Origin: Oscillospiraceae bacterium
Lineage (GTDB): Bacteria; Bacillota; Clostridia; Oscillospirales; Ruminococcaceae
Reading direction: 5' to 3'
Length of the DNA: 55,905 nucleotides
Assembly (NCBI GenBank): GCA_017545185.1
Contig: JAFWQJ010000076.1
Span: forward strand, 1-55,905
In this document: positions 33,105-41,409 of the stretch, piece after piece
Numbering within the stretch: position 1 is the first letter of the stretch
Layout of the letters: the number at the start of each line of letters is the position of its first letter
Notes under the pieces: generated by a model
What the model saw: the letters and a program-made list of their open reading frames with translations, nothing else
Database searches by the model: none
What the model was told of the DNA's origin: nothing
Program-made: the position numbers and the translations under genes

Positions 33105-34420
33105 AGCCGCTTGAATTTATGGATGCCCTCAGTGATGTGAACGAGGCGTATGTCCGGCAGATGCTGAACGAAACCGATGCCGATGCACCGGCCGGCGCGC
33201 ACAAAACAGGAGGTGCAATTTTGAATACACCGATCACCTTGAACACCGGCAGCGTTTCCCGGCCGGAGAACGGCAGAAAAGCCGGAACGGATCAGCCGTT
33301 CGGCGGAAAGCTGCGGTATCTGGCTCTGATCGCGAGCGCGGCGGCCTGTATTGCAGGCGTGTTCGGGATCATGAAGCTGCATCCGGGCAGCAGCGAGGAA
33401 AGCATGACCGCAGAGCCGCAGCTCACCGAGGTACAGGAAACACAGACGGAACCGCCGGTCACGCAGCTGACGGAAGCGGAAGCATTGATTTCCGCGACGA
33501 CAAAAACCGAAACAAAACCGAAGTCCGGCACGACCGCGCCCGTCACTGCGCAGACAGTCCCCGGGACGGCCGCAGCGGAAACCGGAGCGGTCACCGCAGG
33601 CACACAGGCGCAGACCGCTGCGCAGGCGGCCGCACAGACAATGCCGGATGAGACAACAGCGGCGCCGCGCAGTACGACAACAACTGCAAAAACGACCCGA
33701 ACCACGACGACAACGACCACCCTTCCGACAGATGAAAACGGAATCCCGATCCGGCCGGAGGAAACCGAAACGACTGCAGCAGCATGGGAGCCGATCGTCA
33801 CAATTCCGTATGAACAGCCGTATCTGCTCGGCGATGTGGATACAGACGGAGACATTACGCTGCTGGATTTCCTGCTCGCTGCCCGCGAATACTACATGGA
33901 AGAAGTCTGCCGCCAGGCAGGGCTGGTGCTGGATGCTGAAGCATGTGACAGAGCCAATGCTGACCGCTGGCAGCGGCCGTCCGATTATGCAGTTATCCTG
34001 GATCATAACAGAATCCCGCAGCATAATCTGTTTGTCGATTATATTGATGCGGAAGCGATCCGGGATGTTGCGATCATCCGCGCATTTCTGGGCGGTCCGG
34101 ATGTGCGCTGCGAGGATTATATCAGCGTCTCCGAAACCGAACACAGCTGGAATTACGGAATGGCAGAATATGAACCGGCACTCGCACAGTTTTTCGGTGC
34201 CCCGCCGGAAGGGAAATACACAAGCACTGTTGACGTTTACGGCGCACAGATCATCAGCGATGACGTTCCCGAAGCATTCCGAAACTTCTACAATTCACTT
34301 TATACGATCCATGAATTCGGTGCCGGATGGAATGATGTGGAATTCAACGTCGGGACATGGTCTGACGAAGAATTTGCGCAGAAAATGGACGAGCTGCGCG
34401 CGATCCTTGCAGAAAACTGA
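33101..34420 (+). CDS. Membrane anti-sigma-like protein with an extracellular dockerin-like segment
   Basis: 439 aa, TTG start with GAGGAGGG upstream. Residues 1-65 are cytoplasmic and begin with MKPLEFMDALSDVNEAYV, a pattern seen in anti-sigma proteins paired with ECF factors in Ruminococcus. One transmembrane helix (about 72-92) is followed by a Thr/Ala-rich stretch (95-225) that probably spans the wall. A dockerin/EF-hand-like motif follows, LLGDVDTDGDITLLDFLLAA (about 243-262), and a C-terminal domain with unknown fold. The layout suggests that something outside, perhaps a cohesin or a substrate on the surface, controls the sigma factor. This is inferred from the topology. Confidence 0.75.
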   Translation: MKPLEFMDALSDVNEAYVRQMLNETDADAPAGAHKTGGAILNTPITLNTGSVSRPENGRKAGTDQPFGGKLRYLALIASAAACIAGVFGIMKLHPGSSEESMTAEPQLTEVQETQTEPPVTQLTEAEALISATTKTETKPKSGTTAPVTAQTVPGTAAAETGAVTAGTQAQTAAQAAAQTMPDETTAAPRSTTTTAKTTRTTTTTTTLPTDENGIPIRPEETETTAAAWEPIVTIPYEQPYLLGDVDTDGDITLLDFLLAAREYYMEEVCRQAGLVLDAEACDRANADRWQRPSDYAVILDHNRIPQHNLFVDYIDAEAIRDVAIIRAFLGGPDVRCEDYISVSETEHSWNYGMAEYEPALAQFFGAPPEGKYTSTVDVYGAQIISDDVPEAFRNFYNSLYTIHEFGAGWNDVEFNVGTWSDEEFAQKMDELRAILAEN

Positions 34421-34430
34421 GACAGAAAAT

Positions 34431-34474
34431 CCGCCCCGCATCCCGGTGCAATGCCGGTGCGGGGCGGGGTTTTG
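34431..34474 (+). terminator. Terminator of the sigma/anti-sigma operon
   Basis: 10-bp stem CCGCCCCGCA (34431-34440) and complement (34458-34467), followed by a T-rich run. Confidence 0.8.
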
Positions 34475-34586
34475 TTTATTCAAGATGCTGTCCGATATCC
34501 CTTCCGCCGTACATAATGCGGACGAAGGCGCGGCTGCGGTATGACCGCACGGAGCGTGCGGGATGCAGGAGAATGCAGAAAGAACG

Positions 34587-34616
34587 AATCCCCCTGCGGC
34601 TGCAGGGGGATTTCTT
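34587..34616. terminator. Terminator of the transglutaminase-like gene
   Basis: 11-bp stem AATCCCCCTGC/GCAGGGGGATT closing a GGCT tetraloop, T-rich on the plus side, 47 bp from the minus-strand stop codon. Confidence 0.7.
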
Positions 34617-34662
34617 TATGCATCGAAGTTACAGGGGGCTGTGCATGTCCCGCAGATTCAGC

Positions 34663-36666
34663 TTACGCTTCCGGGTGATCCCACCAGCCGCTTGCATTGA
34701 TCCAGCAATCCGCATCCGGTGCGGGCGCGTAGGTGCTCCGCAGGAATCTGCCGTCCGCACCCATATAATAATAGTAGCCTTCCGAAAGCTCATGCCAGCC
34801 GACCGGGATTTCCTCCCTGCTGCAGACGATATTCGTTCTGCCGAGCGCGCCGGTTTCCGCATCGCTCAGCACCTCTTTCGTGTTCAGCGTCAGCACGGCA
34901 GGACGCTTTCCGTTTGTCAGGTCAATGTCATTCATGAACCATGCCGTCAGCTGATTGTATGCGGAATGCGGGAACAGCTCGAACTGCCGGCTGTTTGAAA
35001 CGCTCATGCCTGCCGCAAGATCGCCGAGCAGGTTCCCTGCGTTCAGGGCGTCCGGATCTGCGAGACTGTTGCCTGCCATATCGAACGAATGCCATTTGTT
35101 GTCCACGTATACCGCATTCAGCGCATGATCGGACATGCCGCAGTACAGATTCTGCACGCCGATCCGGTTCAGCAGCAGCGCGCTCGCATGGGCAAAGCCG
35201 ACGCATTCCGTATAAGCGGGCGTATCTTCATCGCCGAGCAGGAACACCGCGCCTGCCGAGCAGATGCTGCCGCGGCAGAGATCGTTATAATAATACGCAT
35301 CGTTCGGGTAGAGGTCAAAGCCGGGCGTGAAGGTCTGGATATTGTCCGGGCCGGGGTCTTTTGCTCCGTCCTGCTTGTCCAGCGAATAAAAGCCTCTGTA
35401 ATCCGAAAGCCGTGCGATCAGCTTTCCGACCTGCACAACAGCAGCCTTCTGCTCTGTCCGCGGGTTGCAGACGGCAAAGATCTCCGCTGCGCAGTCGTCC
35501 AGACGGTCGTTCACCTCGTCCGCAATGAACTTCGTATTGTCAAACGCGCAGAGATAGCGCTTCACGAGCTGCAGCTGTTCCGGGCTGCTCTCCGCATAGC
35601 TGTCGCCGCAGACGGTCGAAAGCTGCTTGAAATTCGCAAACGCATAGTCCTCGATATATTCAACGGATGCCGGAATATAAACATCCCGCACGGATTCCGG
35701 ATCAAGCTGCTTTGTCAGATTTCTGCAGATCGTTGTCGTTTTCTTGGAAAAGCTGAGACTGTGCGATTCGCGGATCTCCTGCTTTTTCTCCGCGGTCAGG
35801 TCAAGCGCCGCATACACGGTCGCCGTATTGTCGTACAGATAGCGGATGCCGTCAACCTCCTGAAAATTGTCCTGCAGATACTGCGCGCCGCTGAACGGGT
35901 CGGTATCCGCAAAGCAGATGTGCGAGGGCAGCGCAATTGTGTGCAGCTGCGTGCAGCCCTCAAAGACACCGCTGCCGAAATACAGGTACGTGCCGGCTGT
36001 GACCGTTCCGGCAGTCGGGATCAGCTGATACGGCAGCGCGTGTTCGCCGTCCGTATTGCGGGTGCACCAGACCGGCTGCTCGTAATTCTCAAACGAGACG
36101 CTTTCCAGCTCCGCATGGCCGCTGAATGCACCGTCTGCGATCTCCATGACCGGGAAGATCCGTCCCTTTGCAAAGACCTCGCGCGGGACGGAGACATGCG
36201 CCGCATTTTTTCCGGTGTATGCGGTAATCGTCGCATACATTTCCCCGTAATTCAGCGTGAAGTCAAAATTCCGCTGCACATACTGCAGCAGGATGCAGTA
36301 ATCCTCCGGCGCGGCATAGCCGTCCCTGTTGATGTCATATTCCGGATAGCCTGCGATCTCCTGCCCCGGCTGATAGCCGGTTTCCTGATACAGCGCGTTG
36401 ATCTTGGATTCCAGCGCGTAGAAATCCTCTGTCTCCCCTGCTTTGTGATCGCCGTCAAAATCGCATTTCTCAAGGCCGAACGTGCGGATCTTCGCAAGGA
36501 AGGTATCAAGCACATAAGGCACAACGGAACCCTGCTTCCAGTTGATGTATTCTTCTCCGCCGACCTGCTCCCACGCGGAAGCCGGCATCAGATTCGACGG
36601 GAGCAGCGCCGCGGAAAGCACTGCCGCCGTGAGCGAAAGCACGCTCTTTTTTTGCATTTTCTTCAT
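34663..36666 (-). CDS. Secreted transglutaminase-like protein with EF-hand and LRR elements
   Basis: 667 aa. Signal peptide of about 32 residues (ending PASA). A dockerin-like pair of Ca loops follows near residues 65-135 (CDFDGDHKAGETEDF and YDINRDGYAAPEDYCILLQY). BspA-type repeat fragments (VMEIADGAFSGHAELESVSF, YIPASVEYIEDYAFANFKQL) cover about 170-380. The C-terminal third is a transglutaminase-like papain-fold domain: Cys in TECVGFAHASALLLNRIG, His in SDHALNAVYV and Asp in HSFDMAG form the expected triad. The dockerin is unusually at the N-terminus. It probably cross-links or cleaves surface protein. The start at 36666 has GGGAGAAAG upstream. Confidence 0.8.
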   Translation of the reverse strand: MKKMQKKSVLSLTAAVLSAALLPSNLMPASAWEQVGGEEYINWKQGSVVPYVLDTFLAKIRTFGLEKCDFDGDHKAGETEDFYALESKINALYQETGYQPGQEIAGYPEYDINRDGYAAPEDYCILLQYVQRNFDFTLNYGEMYATITAYTGKNAAHVSVPREVFAKGRIFPVMEIADGAFSGHAELESVSFENYEQPVWCTRNTDGEHALPYQLIPTAGTVTAGTYLYFGSGVFEGCTQLHTIALPSHICFADTDPFSGAQYLQDNFQEVDGIRYLYDNTATVYAALDLTAEKKQEIRESHSLSFSKKTTTICRNLTKQLDPESVRDVYIPASVEYIEDYAFANFKQLSTVCGDSYAESSPEQLQLVKRYLCAFDNTKFIADEVNDRLDDCAAEIFAVCNPRTEQKAAVVQVGKLIARLSDYRGFYSLDKQDGAKDPGPDNIQTFTPGFDLYPNDAYYYNDLCRGSICSAGAVFLLGDEDTPAYTECVGFAHASALLLNRIGVQNLYCGMSDHALNAVYVDNKWHSFDMAGNSLADPDALNAGNLLGDLAAGMSVSNSRQFELFPHSAYNQLTAWFMNDIDLTNGKRPAVLTLNTKEVLSDAETGALGRTNIVCSREEIPVGWHELSEGYYYYMGADGRFLRSTYAPAPDADCWINASGWWDHPEA

Positions 36667-36747
36667 ATTCTTTCTCCCTTCATGACGCAGCCCGTGCCGC
36701 ATCATGTACTTCTTCCGGTTTCTTCTTTTGTTTGCGCAAACAAGAAC

Positions 36748-36775
36748 ATTATAAGCAAAACCGCGGAAAAGTCAA
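36748..36775 (-). promoter_or_regulatory. Promoter of the transglutaminase-like gene
   Basis: Minus strand TTGACT (36770-36775), 16-bp spacer, TATAAT (36748-36753). Confidence 0.75.
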
Positions 36776-37075
36776 GGCGATATCATATAATCTTAATCTT
36801 ATTCTGCAATTATAGCCAGAATCATGAAAGACATTGTCAGAATAACTGTTGATTGCATTTCAGGATATTTCACAAGGTCTGTGCAGGGCGCAGACGGGGG
36901 CTGCTCTGCTTCCGGTGAGACAGGATCATTCTGCCGGTGACGGACTGCTGAAAGATGTATTGTTCCGGTCTGGATTTGGACAAAGTTGCATTATACAAAT
37001 TGCATAGGATAATACCAACTATACGAAATGTAGTTGTCGCGCGGCATGATTTTTGTTTTGATCAAACCGGATTGA
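36776..37075. other. Intergenic region without a recognised gene
   Basis: AT-rich near 36780-36860, then GC-richer. A 70-codon frame at 36955-37167 crosses the next promoter and start, so it is rejected. No structured RNA was recognised. Confidence 0.45.
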
Positions 37076-37143
37076 TTGCATTTCTGAATCATCTGTGCTA
37101 TAATTTCCCATGCAGGAAACATCCTGCATGGGATATTTTTTTT
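37076..37143 (+). promoter_or_regulatory. Promoter and 5' hairpin of the vWA/C39-like giant
   Basis: TTGCAT (37076-37081), 17 bp, TATAAT (37099-37104). Right after it, CCCATGCAGGA (37107-37117) and its complement (37122-37132) form an 11-bp hairpin with an AACA loop, followed by T8 and then the AAGGAGG ribosome-binding site. The expected transcript starts within the left arm, so about 7 bp of stem remain in the RNA: a 5' stabiliser, or an early attenuator. Confidence 0.7.
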
Positions 37144-37156
37144 AAGGAGGACAAAC

Positions 37157-40100
37157 ATGACTTTTAAGACAACCAGACTTCTCGCTGCACTTCTGAGCCT
37201 GTCGCTGATGAGCTCCAATGTTCCGGCGATTTCCGCAGGCGCAGAAAGCAGCACCGCACCGTATCCCTACACGCTTTTTGCAGCTTCCGCTGACGACGGC
37301 GCGATCTCGTCAACTGCGGGGAATGTCTGCCTGAACGGCAGCATTGCTGCGAACGGTACGGTAACCACAGCAGGTACGCTCAACATCAACGGCACCGAAA
37401 CAGAACATGCTGAAGAAGAGATGATCTACCTGTTCAACAAGCTTGACCGTCAGTACTTTTCGGACGATCTTGTTGACACACACGATGCAGATTATACATT
37501 CAGCAGCATCAATCTTCCGATCAGTGTCCCGACTGTCGTTCAGGGCAGCGCGGATATGACCGGAAACATCAACCTCAGCACCGGATTCAAGGCGCTGGAG
37601 GATATCCGTTTCACCGGTGACTCCCAGAACATCACCAATGCGGTCCTGTTTTCCAAATACGGCGACATTGTTCTCGAGGGTCAGAATGTCAGCGTCAGCG
37701 GCCTGATCTACGCGCCGTTCGGAACGGTGAACATTTCGGCACAGAACCTGAACCTGAACAATGTGATCGTGATCGCGGACAGCATTGTCCTGGATGCACC
37801 GAATGTCAATGCAAACTATAACAGCAGCATGGCTGCATTCATCGGCAATGAATCCGAACCGTTTGAAGTTCCGTTCGAGGAATGGAAATATCTGAAGGAT
37901 ACCGACGGCGACGTTCTGCCGGATCTGATCGAAAAGGAGATCGGAACGGATCCGCTGAATGCCGATACGGACGGCGATCTTCTCCCGGACGGCTATGAGT
38001 ATACGTCCCTCCGTACAAATCCGCTTGCGGCCGACTCCGATGATAACGGCGTCTCCGATTTTGACGAGGATTTTGATAACGATTCTCTGACAAACGGCGA
38101 GGAGTATGCAGCAGGAACCGATCCCTATGTCAAAGATACCGACGGCGACACGCTGTCTGACGGCGACGAGATCCACACCTATCTGACTGACCCGCTGGTC
38201 GTTGATACCGATCAGGACGGTCTGGACGATGCGGATGAGGATTACTTCGGCACGGATCCGAATAATCCCGATACCGACGGAAACGGCATTCCGGACGGCG
38301 ACGAAAAGCGCGATCAGACCTTTGTTCATCAGGTCGAAAATGCAGACTGCGCCGTCACGGAAGTCCGCGTGCAGTTCATGGGCACCGGCAATATCCAGAA
38401 GTGCACCGAGATCGAAAGCGTCATGAACAAGGATATCATCTGCAGCGACGTTGTCGGTCTGGTCGGCGAACCGTTCTCGATCGAAACGAAGTCCGAGTTT
38501 GAGCAGGCTGTCATCACATTCAAGATGAATCCGGATAAGCTCGGCGACACCGCGTTTGACGATCTGCTGTTCCTCTGGTACGACGAAGCAAACAGCGAGT
38601 TTGTCGAGATCGAAACGCAGTTTGATGCCGCGGACCATGAGGTCAGCATGGAGACCACGCACTTCAGCAAGTACATGGTCGTTGACAGAACCAAGTGGTT
38701 TGAGGCCTGGGCTAAGACGTTCAACTACAATCCGGGTTCGTCCAGCTCTTATGCACCGACCTATCATTACAACTCGGTTCTTGCGATTGACTGCTCCGGC
38801 AGCATGAACAGCAATGACCCGATCATCACGAAAACGGTCAACTCTCCTGCAGATGCAGAGCACGCGCATACCTGCGGCAGAATCAAGGCGGCTGACGGCT
38901 TCATTGACAATATGAACAGCGGCGACAAGGCTGCGATCGTCCGGTTCACCGGCTCTGCAACCGTTGCACAGGCTATGACTTCGGACAAGGCGCTGCTGAA
39001 GCGCGCGGTCCAGTCGATCTCCAGCAGCGGCAACACCAATTTCACCGCAGCAATCACGACTTCGATCTCTGCATTTGACGCGGCAGACCTTTCCAATGTC
39101 AATATGAAAAACAGAATCATTCTGCTGACGGACGGCGAAAGCTCTGTTTCCAATGCGACCCTCGATCAGGCAAATAGCAAGAATATCAAGATCTACACGA
39201 TCGGTCTGGGACGCGATTCCTACGATCAGATCCTGAAGGACATCGCGAACTACACCGGCGGTGAGTTCTACAAGGCATATACCGCATCCGAGCTTGTTGA
39301 TATCTACACGGAAATCGGCATCGGCGGTGATTTTGACACGACGGATACCGACGGTGACGGCCTGTATGACGCTGTCGAAGCTGCCGGCATCCGAATCCAG
39401 AACGGTACTGTCATCTCCGGCTGCGATCCGACCAAACGGGATACCGACAATGACGGCCTTGAGGACGGTCAGGAGATCGACCCGACGATCAGATGGAAGG
39501 CAAAGCACTACTATCCTTCCGATGTGCCGGAATCCGCAATTGACAAGGAATACTATTTCGTGATGAAATCGAACCCGGTTGACGGCGACGATTCCGACCA
39601 TGACGGCTATTCCGATCTGTTCGACCCGGATCCCTCCAATTACGAGGATTACAGCTTCCTGGACAACGAGATCCTTTATATCGGCATTTCCGATCCGTCC
39701 ATGGGCTATATGGCACCGCTGGAAGCAACCTCCGGCAGTATTTCCAAAGCAACCGATTATGACGTCAACGGCGGCGGTCAGTATTTCAGATTCAAGTGGA
39801 CCGGCGCAGGCTACAAGATCGCGCCTGTGGCGTATGAGAGCAGCAGCAAGGTCATCTCTGCACATGACAACGGCGGCTATTACACCGTCACGGTCGAAAC
39901 CGACTCGAACAAGACCGAGCAGATCTGGGAGATCGCACCTTACGGCACGCCCGATGACGACGGCTTCTACAGCTGCGACGGCATGGTCTTCCGCAACAAG
40001 TCGCTGAATGTTTACACCGCATCGCTCAATCCGCTTTATCTGTCCTCTGCAAACGGTCTGAGCCTGTCCGGCTCCAAGTCCGAAAACAACAGGGTAAAGG

Positions 40101-40819
40101 TCTATTCCCCGTTCAACTGGACAAGATTCGGTGAGATGTATCTGAATCACCTCGGATGGGAATCCACCACGGTTCCGTGGAACGCACTGCAGAACTACGA
40201 ACACAATGTCAGCATCGGTATTGACCGCACCAACAACGTGGTGAATTACAAAGGCCATGATCTGCTGGTCTATCAGCACGGCGGCAATTTCCCGCAGCTT
40301 TATTTCAATCAGGTCACAATGGACGGCGTCTGCTGTGAGATCATGGGAACCTATAATGCACTCGTCATGAAAGATGTTCCTGTTGATTTCTTCAAGCTGG
40401 CTGTTGAATTTGAAGTGAATGCAACCGGCATCTACTTCGGAACCGGCGGCAGCGGCTGCTGGGGCAGCGATCCGTATCTGATCGACAACTGCCTGGATGC
40501 TTACCATGTTTCCTATACGACCGTTGATATGGATGATTACGACAGCTATACGGACGGCTGCAATGCATTCGATGCAGAACTGATGAACGGCGTGAGCGGC
40601 ATCTTCTCCTATCACTGGCCGAAGCTCGGAATCTATGCAGGCATTCACACCTATGCTGAAGTTTATGACGCTGCGAATGGCACAACCCCTATCAGAACAT
40701 TTAACAGATACAGCGACACTGAGAAAAAAGACAGTCCGTATGACTATGCATCCACCGATGCTGCAATGAAGCATTCGGTGAATATGGGGCATTTCATGGT
40801 CGGATATGTTCTCAACTGA
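37157..40819 (+). CDS. Giant secreted modular protein: beta-repeat, type-3 repeats, vWA, lectin-like and C39-like domains
   Basis: 1220 aa. Signal peptide 1-31. Residues 35-230 are the beta-repeat module shared with the 23492-24943 protein (GLIYAPFGTVNISAQNLNLN). Thrombospondin-type-3 Ca repeats occupy 250-385 (DTDGDLLPDGYE and similar). A vWA domain covers 540-725, with MIDAS residues in IDCSGSMNS and LLTDGES. More type-3 repeats lie at 728-832, then a beta-trefoil-like stretch at about 840-990. The last 200 residues resemble a C39-like papain-fold peptidase, with Cys1059/1060 in DGVCCEIMGTYNAL and His1212 in MGHFMVGY. The fold assignments after 840 are by eye. It could be an adhesin or a surface-delivered toxin; a small membrane-protein gene follows 31 nt later. 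Confidence 0.8.
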   Translation: MTFKTTRLLAALLSLSLMSSNVPAISAGAESSTAPYPYTLFAASADDGAISSTAGNVCLNGSIAANGTVTTAGTLNINGTETEHAEEEMIYLFNKLDRQYFSDDLVDTHDADYTFSSINLPISVPTVVQGSADMTGNINLSTGFKALEDIRFTGDSQNITNAVLFSKYGDIVLEGQNVSVSGLIYAPFGTVNISAQNLNLNNVIVIADSIVLDAPNVNANYNSSMAAFIGNESEPFEVPFEEWKYLKDTDGDVLPDLIEKEIGTDPLNADTDGDLLPDGYEYTSLRTNPLAADSDDNGVSDFDEDFDNDSLTNGEEYAAGTDPYVKDTDGDTLSDGDEIHTYLTDPLVVDTDQDGLDDADEDYFGTDPNNPDTDGNGIPDGDEKRDQTFVHQVENADCAVTEVRVQFMGTGNIQKCTEIESVMNKDIICSDVVGLVGEPFSIETKSEFEQAVITFKMNPDKLGDTAFDDLLFLWYDEANSEFVEIETQFDAADHEVSMETTHFSKYMVVDRTKWFEAWAKTFNYNPGSSSSYAPTYHYNSVLAIDCSGSMNSNDPIITKTVNSPADAEHAHTCGRIKAADGFIDNMNSGDKAAIVRFTGSATVAQAMTSDKALLKRAVQSISSSGNTNFTAAITTSISAFDAADLSNVNMKNRIILLTDGESSVSNATLDQANSKNIKIYTIGLGRDSYDQILKDIANYTGGEFYKAYTASELVDIYTEIGIGGDFDTTDTDGDGLYDAVEAAGIRIQNGTVISGCDPTKRDTDNDGLEDGQEIDPTIRWKAKHYYPSDVPESAIDKEYYFVMKSNPVDGDDSDHDGYSDLFDPDPSNYEDYSFLDNEILYIGISDPSMGYMAPLEATSGSISKATDYDVNGGGQYFRFKWTGAGYKIAPVAYESSSKVISAHDNGGYYTVTVETDSNKTEQIWEIAPYGTPDDDGFYSCDGMVFRNKSLNVYTASLNPLYLSSANGLSLSGSKSENNRVKVYSPFNWTRFGEMYLNHLGWESTTVPWNALQNYEHNVSIGIDRTNNVVNYKGHDLLVYQHGGNFPQLYFNQVTMDGVCCEIMGTYNALVMKDVPVDFFKLAVEFEVNATGIYFGTGGSGCWGSDPYLIDNCLDAYHVSYTTVDMDDYDSYTDGCNAFDAELMNGVSGIFSYHWPKLGIYAGIHTYAEVYDAANGTTPIRTFNRYSDTEKKDSPYDYASTDAAMKHSVNMGHFMVGYVLN

Positions 40820-40850
40820 GATAATCGCAACAAATTTGTGAGGTAGAATT

Positions 40851-41255
40851 ATGCTGAAAAAGATTGTTCGGTTTATCCTGATCCCTGTCTTCATCTTATC
40901 CCTGATCGGTGCAGTATACTATGCTGCGAAGGACATCAAAGTGAGAAACTGGTACAAAACAACACTGACGGTCACATTCATCGGTTTGCCGGAAGGAAAT
41001 GTATTCGGCGATTATACCGATGCACACGGTGTACGACATCAGAACGAACCGGCTTTCGTCAATTCAGCCTTTTCCGGATACAAGACAGATGTTAAACAGT
41101 ATTACGGAAGCACCTTCACGATCCTGAACGACCCGGAAACGGGCGTGAACCTGAACTATGACGGTCTGATCAAAAACAACATCCTCTGTTTCGGTCTGAC
41201 CGCTCTGTCCGGCGCAATTCTGTTCCTCACAAGAAAGCGCCGGGAACAGGCATGA
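40851..41255 (+). CDS. Small membrane protein, DUF3592-like
   Basis: 134 aa with one transmembrane helix at 5-26 and another at 107-126. Between them is an extracytoplasmic loop of about 80 residues with beta pattern (TLTVTFIGLPEGNVFGDYTD, YYGSTFTILNDPETG). The tail is basic (RKRREQA), so both ends are cytoplasmic. This resembles DUF3592 proteins. GAGGTAGAATT precedes the ATG. It sits 31 nt after the giant protein with the C39-like C-terminus and is probably co-transcribed, as an immunity or accessory partner would be; that role is a guess. Confidence 0.65.
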   Translation: MLKKIVRFILIPVFILSLIGAVYYAAKDIKVRNWYKTTLTVTFIGLPEGNVFGDYTDAHGVRHQNEPAFVNSAFSGYKTDVKQYYGSTFTILNDPETGVNLNYDGLIKNNILCFGLTALSGAILFLTRKRREQA

Positions 41256-41331
41256 CCGCAGAAATAAGGTCGGTACTCATAGAAGTTTGCAAAGAACGAA
41301 TATGAAAGACCGATCCGGCGGGCTATGAAAA

Positions 41332-41370
41332 AAAACAGTCGGATATCCGCGAAAGATATCCGACTGTTTT
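41332..41370. terminator. Bidirectional terminator between convergent genes
   Basis: A perfect 16-bp stem (AAAACAGTCGGATATC at 41332-41347, complement at 41355-41370) with A- and T-rich ends. Confidence 0.88.
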
Positions 41371-41409
41371 ATTTTATGAGATCAGTATATCGTTTTGCTG
41401 CAGCGCCGG

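Noticed and set aside
36955-37167. A 70-codon plus-strand frame upstream of the giant gene
   Set aside because: It crosses the TTGCAT/TATAAT promoter and the hairpin, and ends past the start codon of the real gene.
37310-40894. A 1194-codon open frame on the minus strand opposite the giant vWA gene
   Set aside because: It has no ribosome-binding site or promoter, the protein is rich in Ile/Arg/Val/Cys as expected from antisense of a biased codon set, and the plus strand has recognisable domains.
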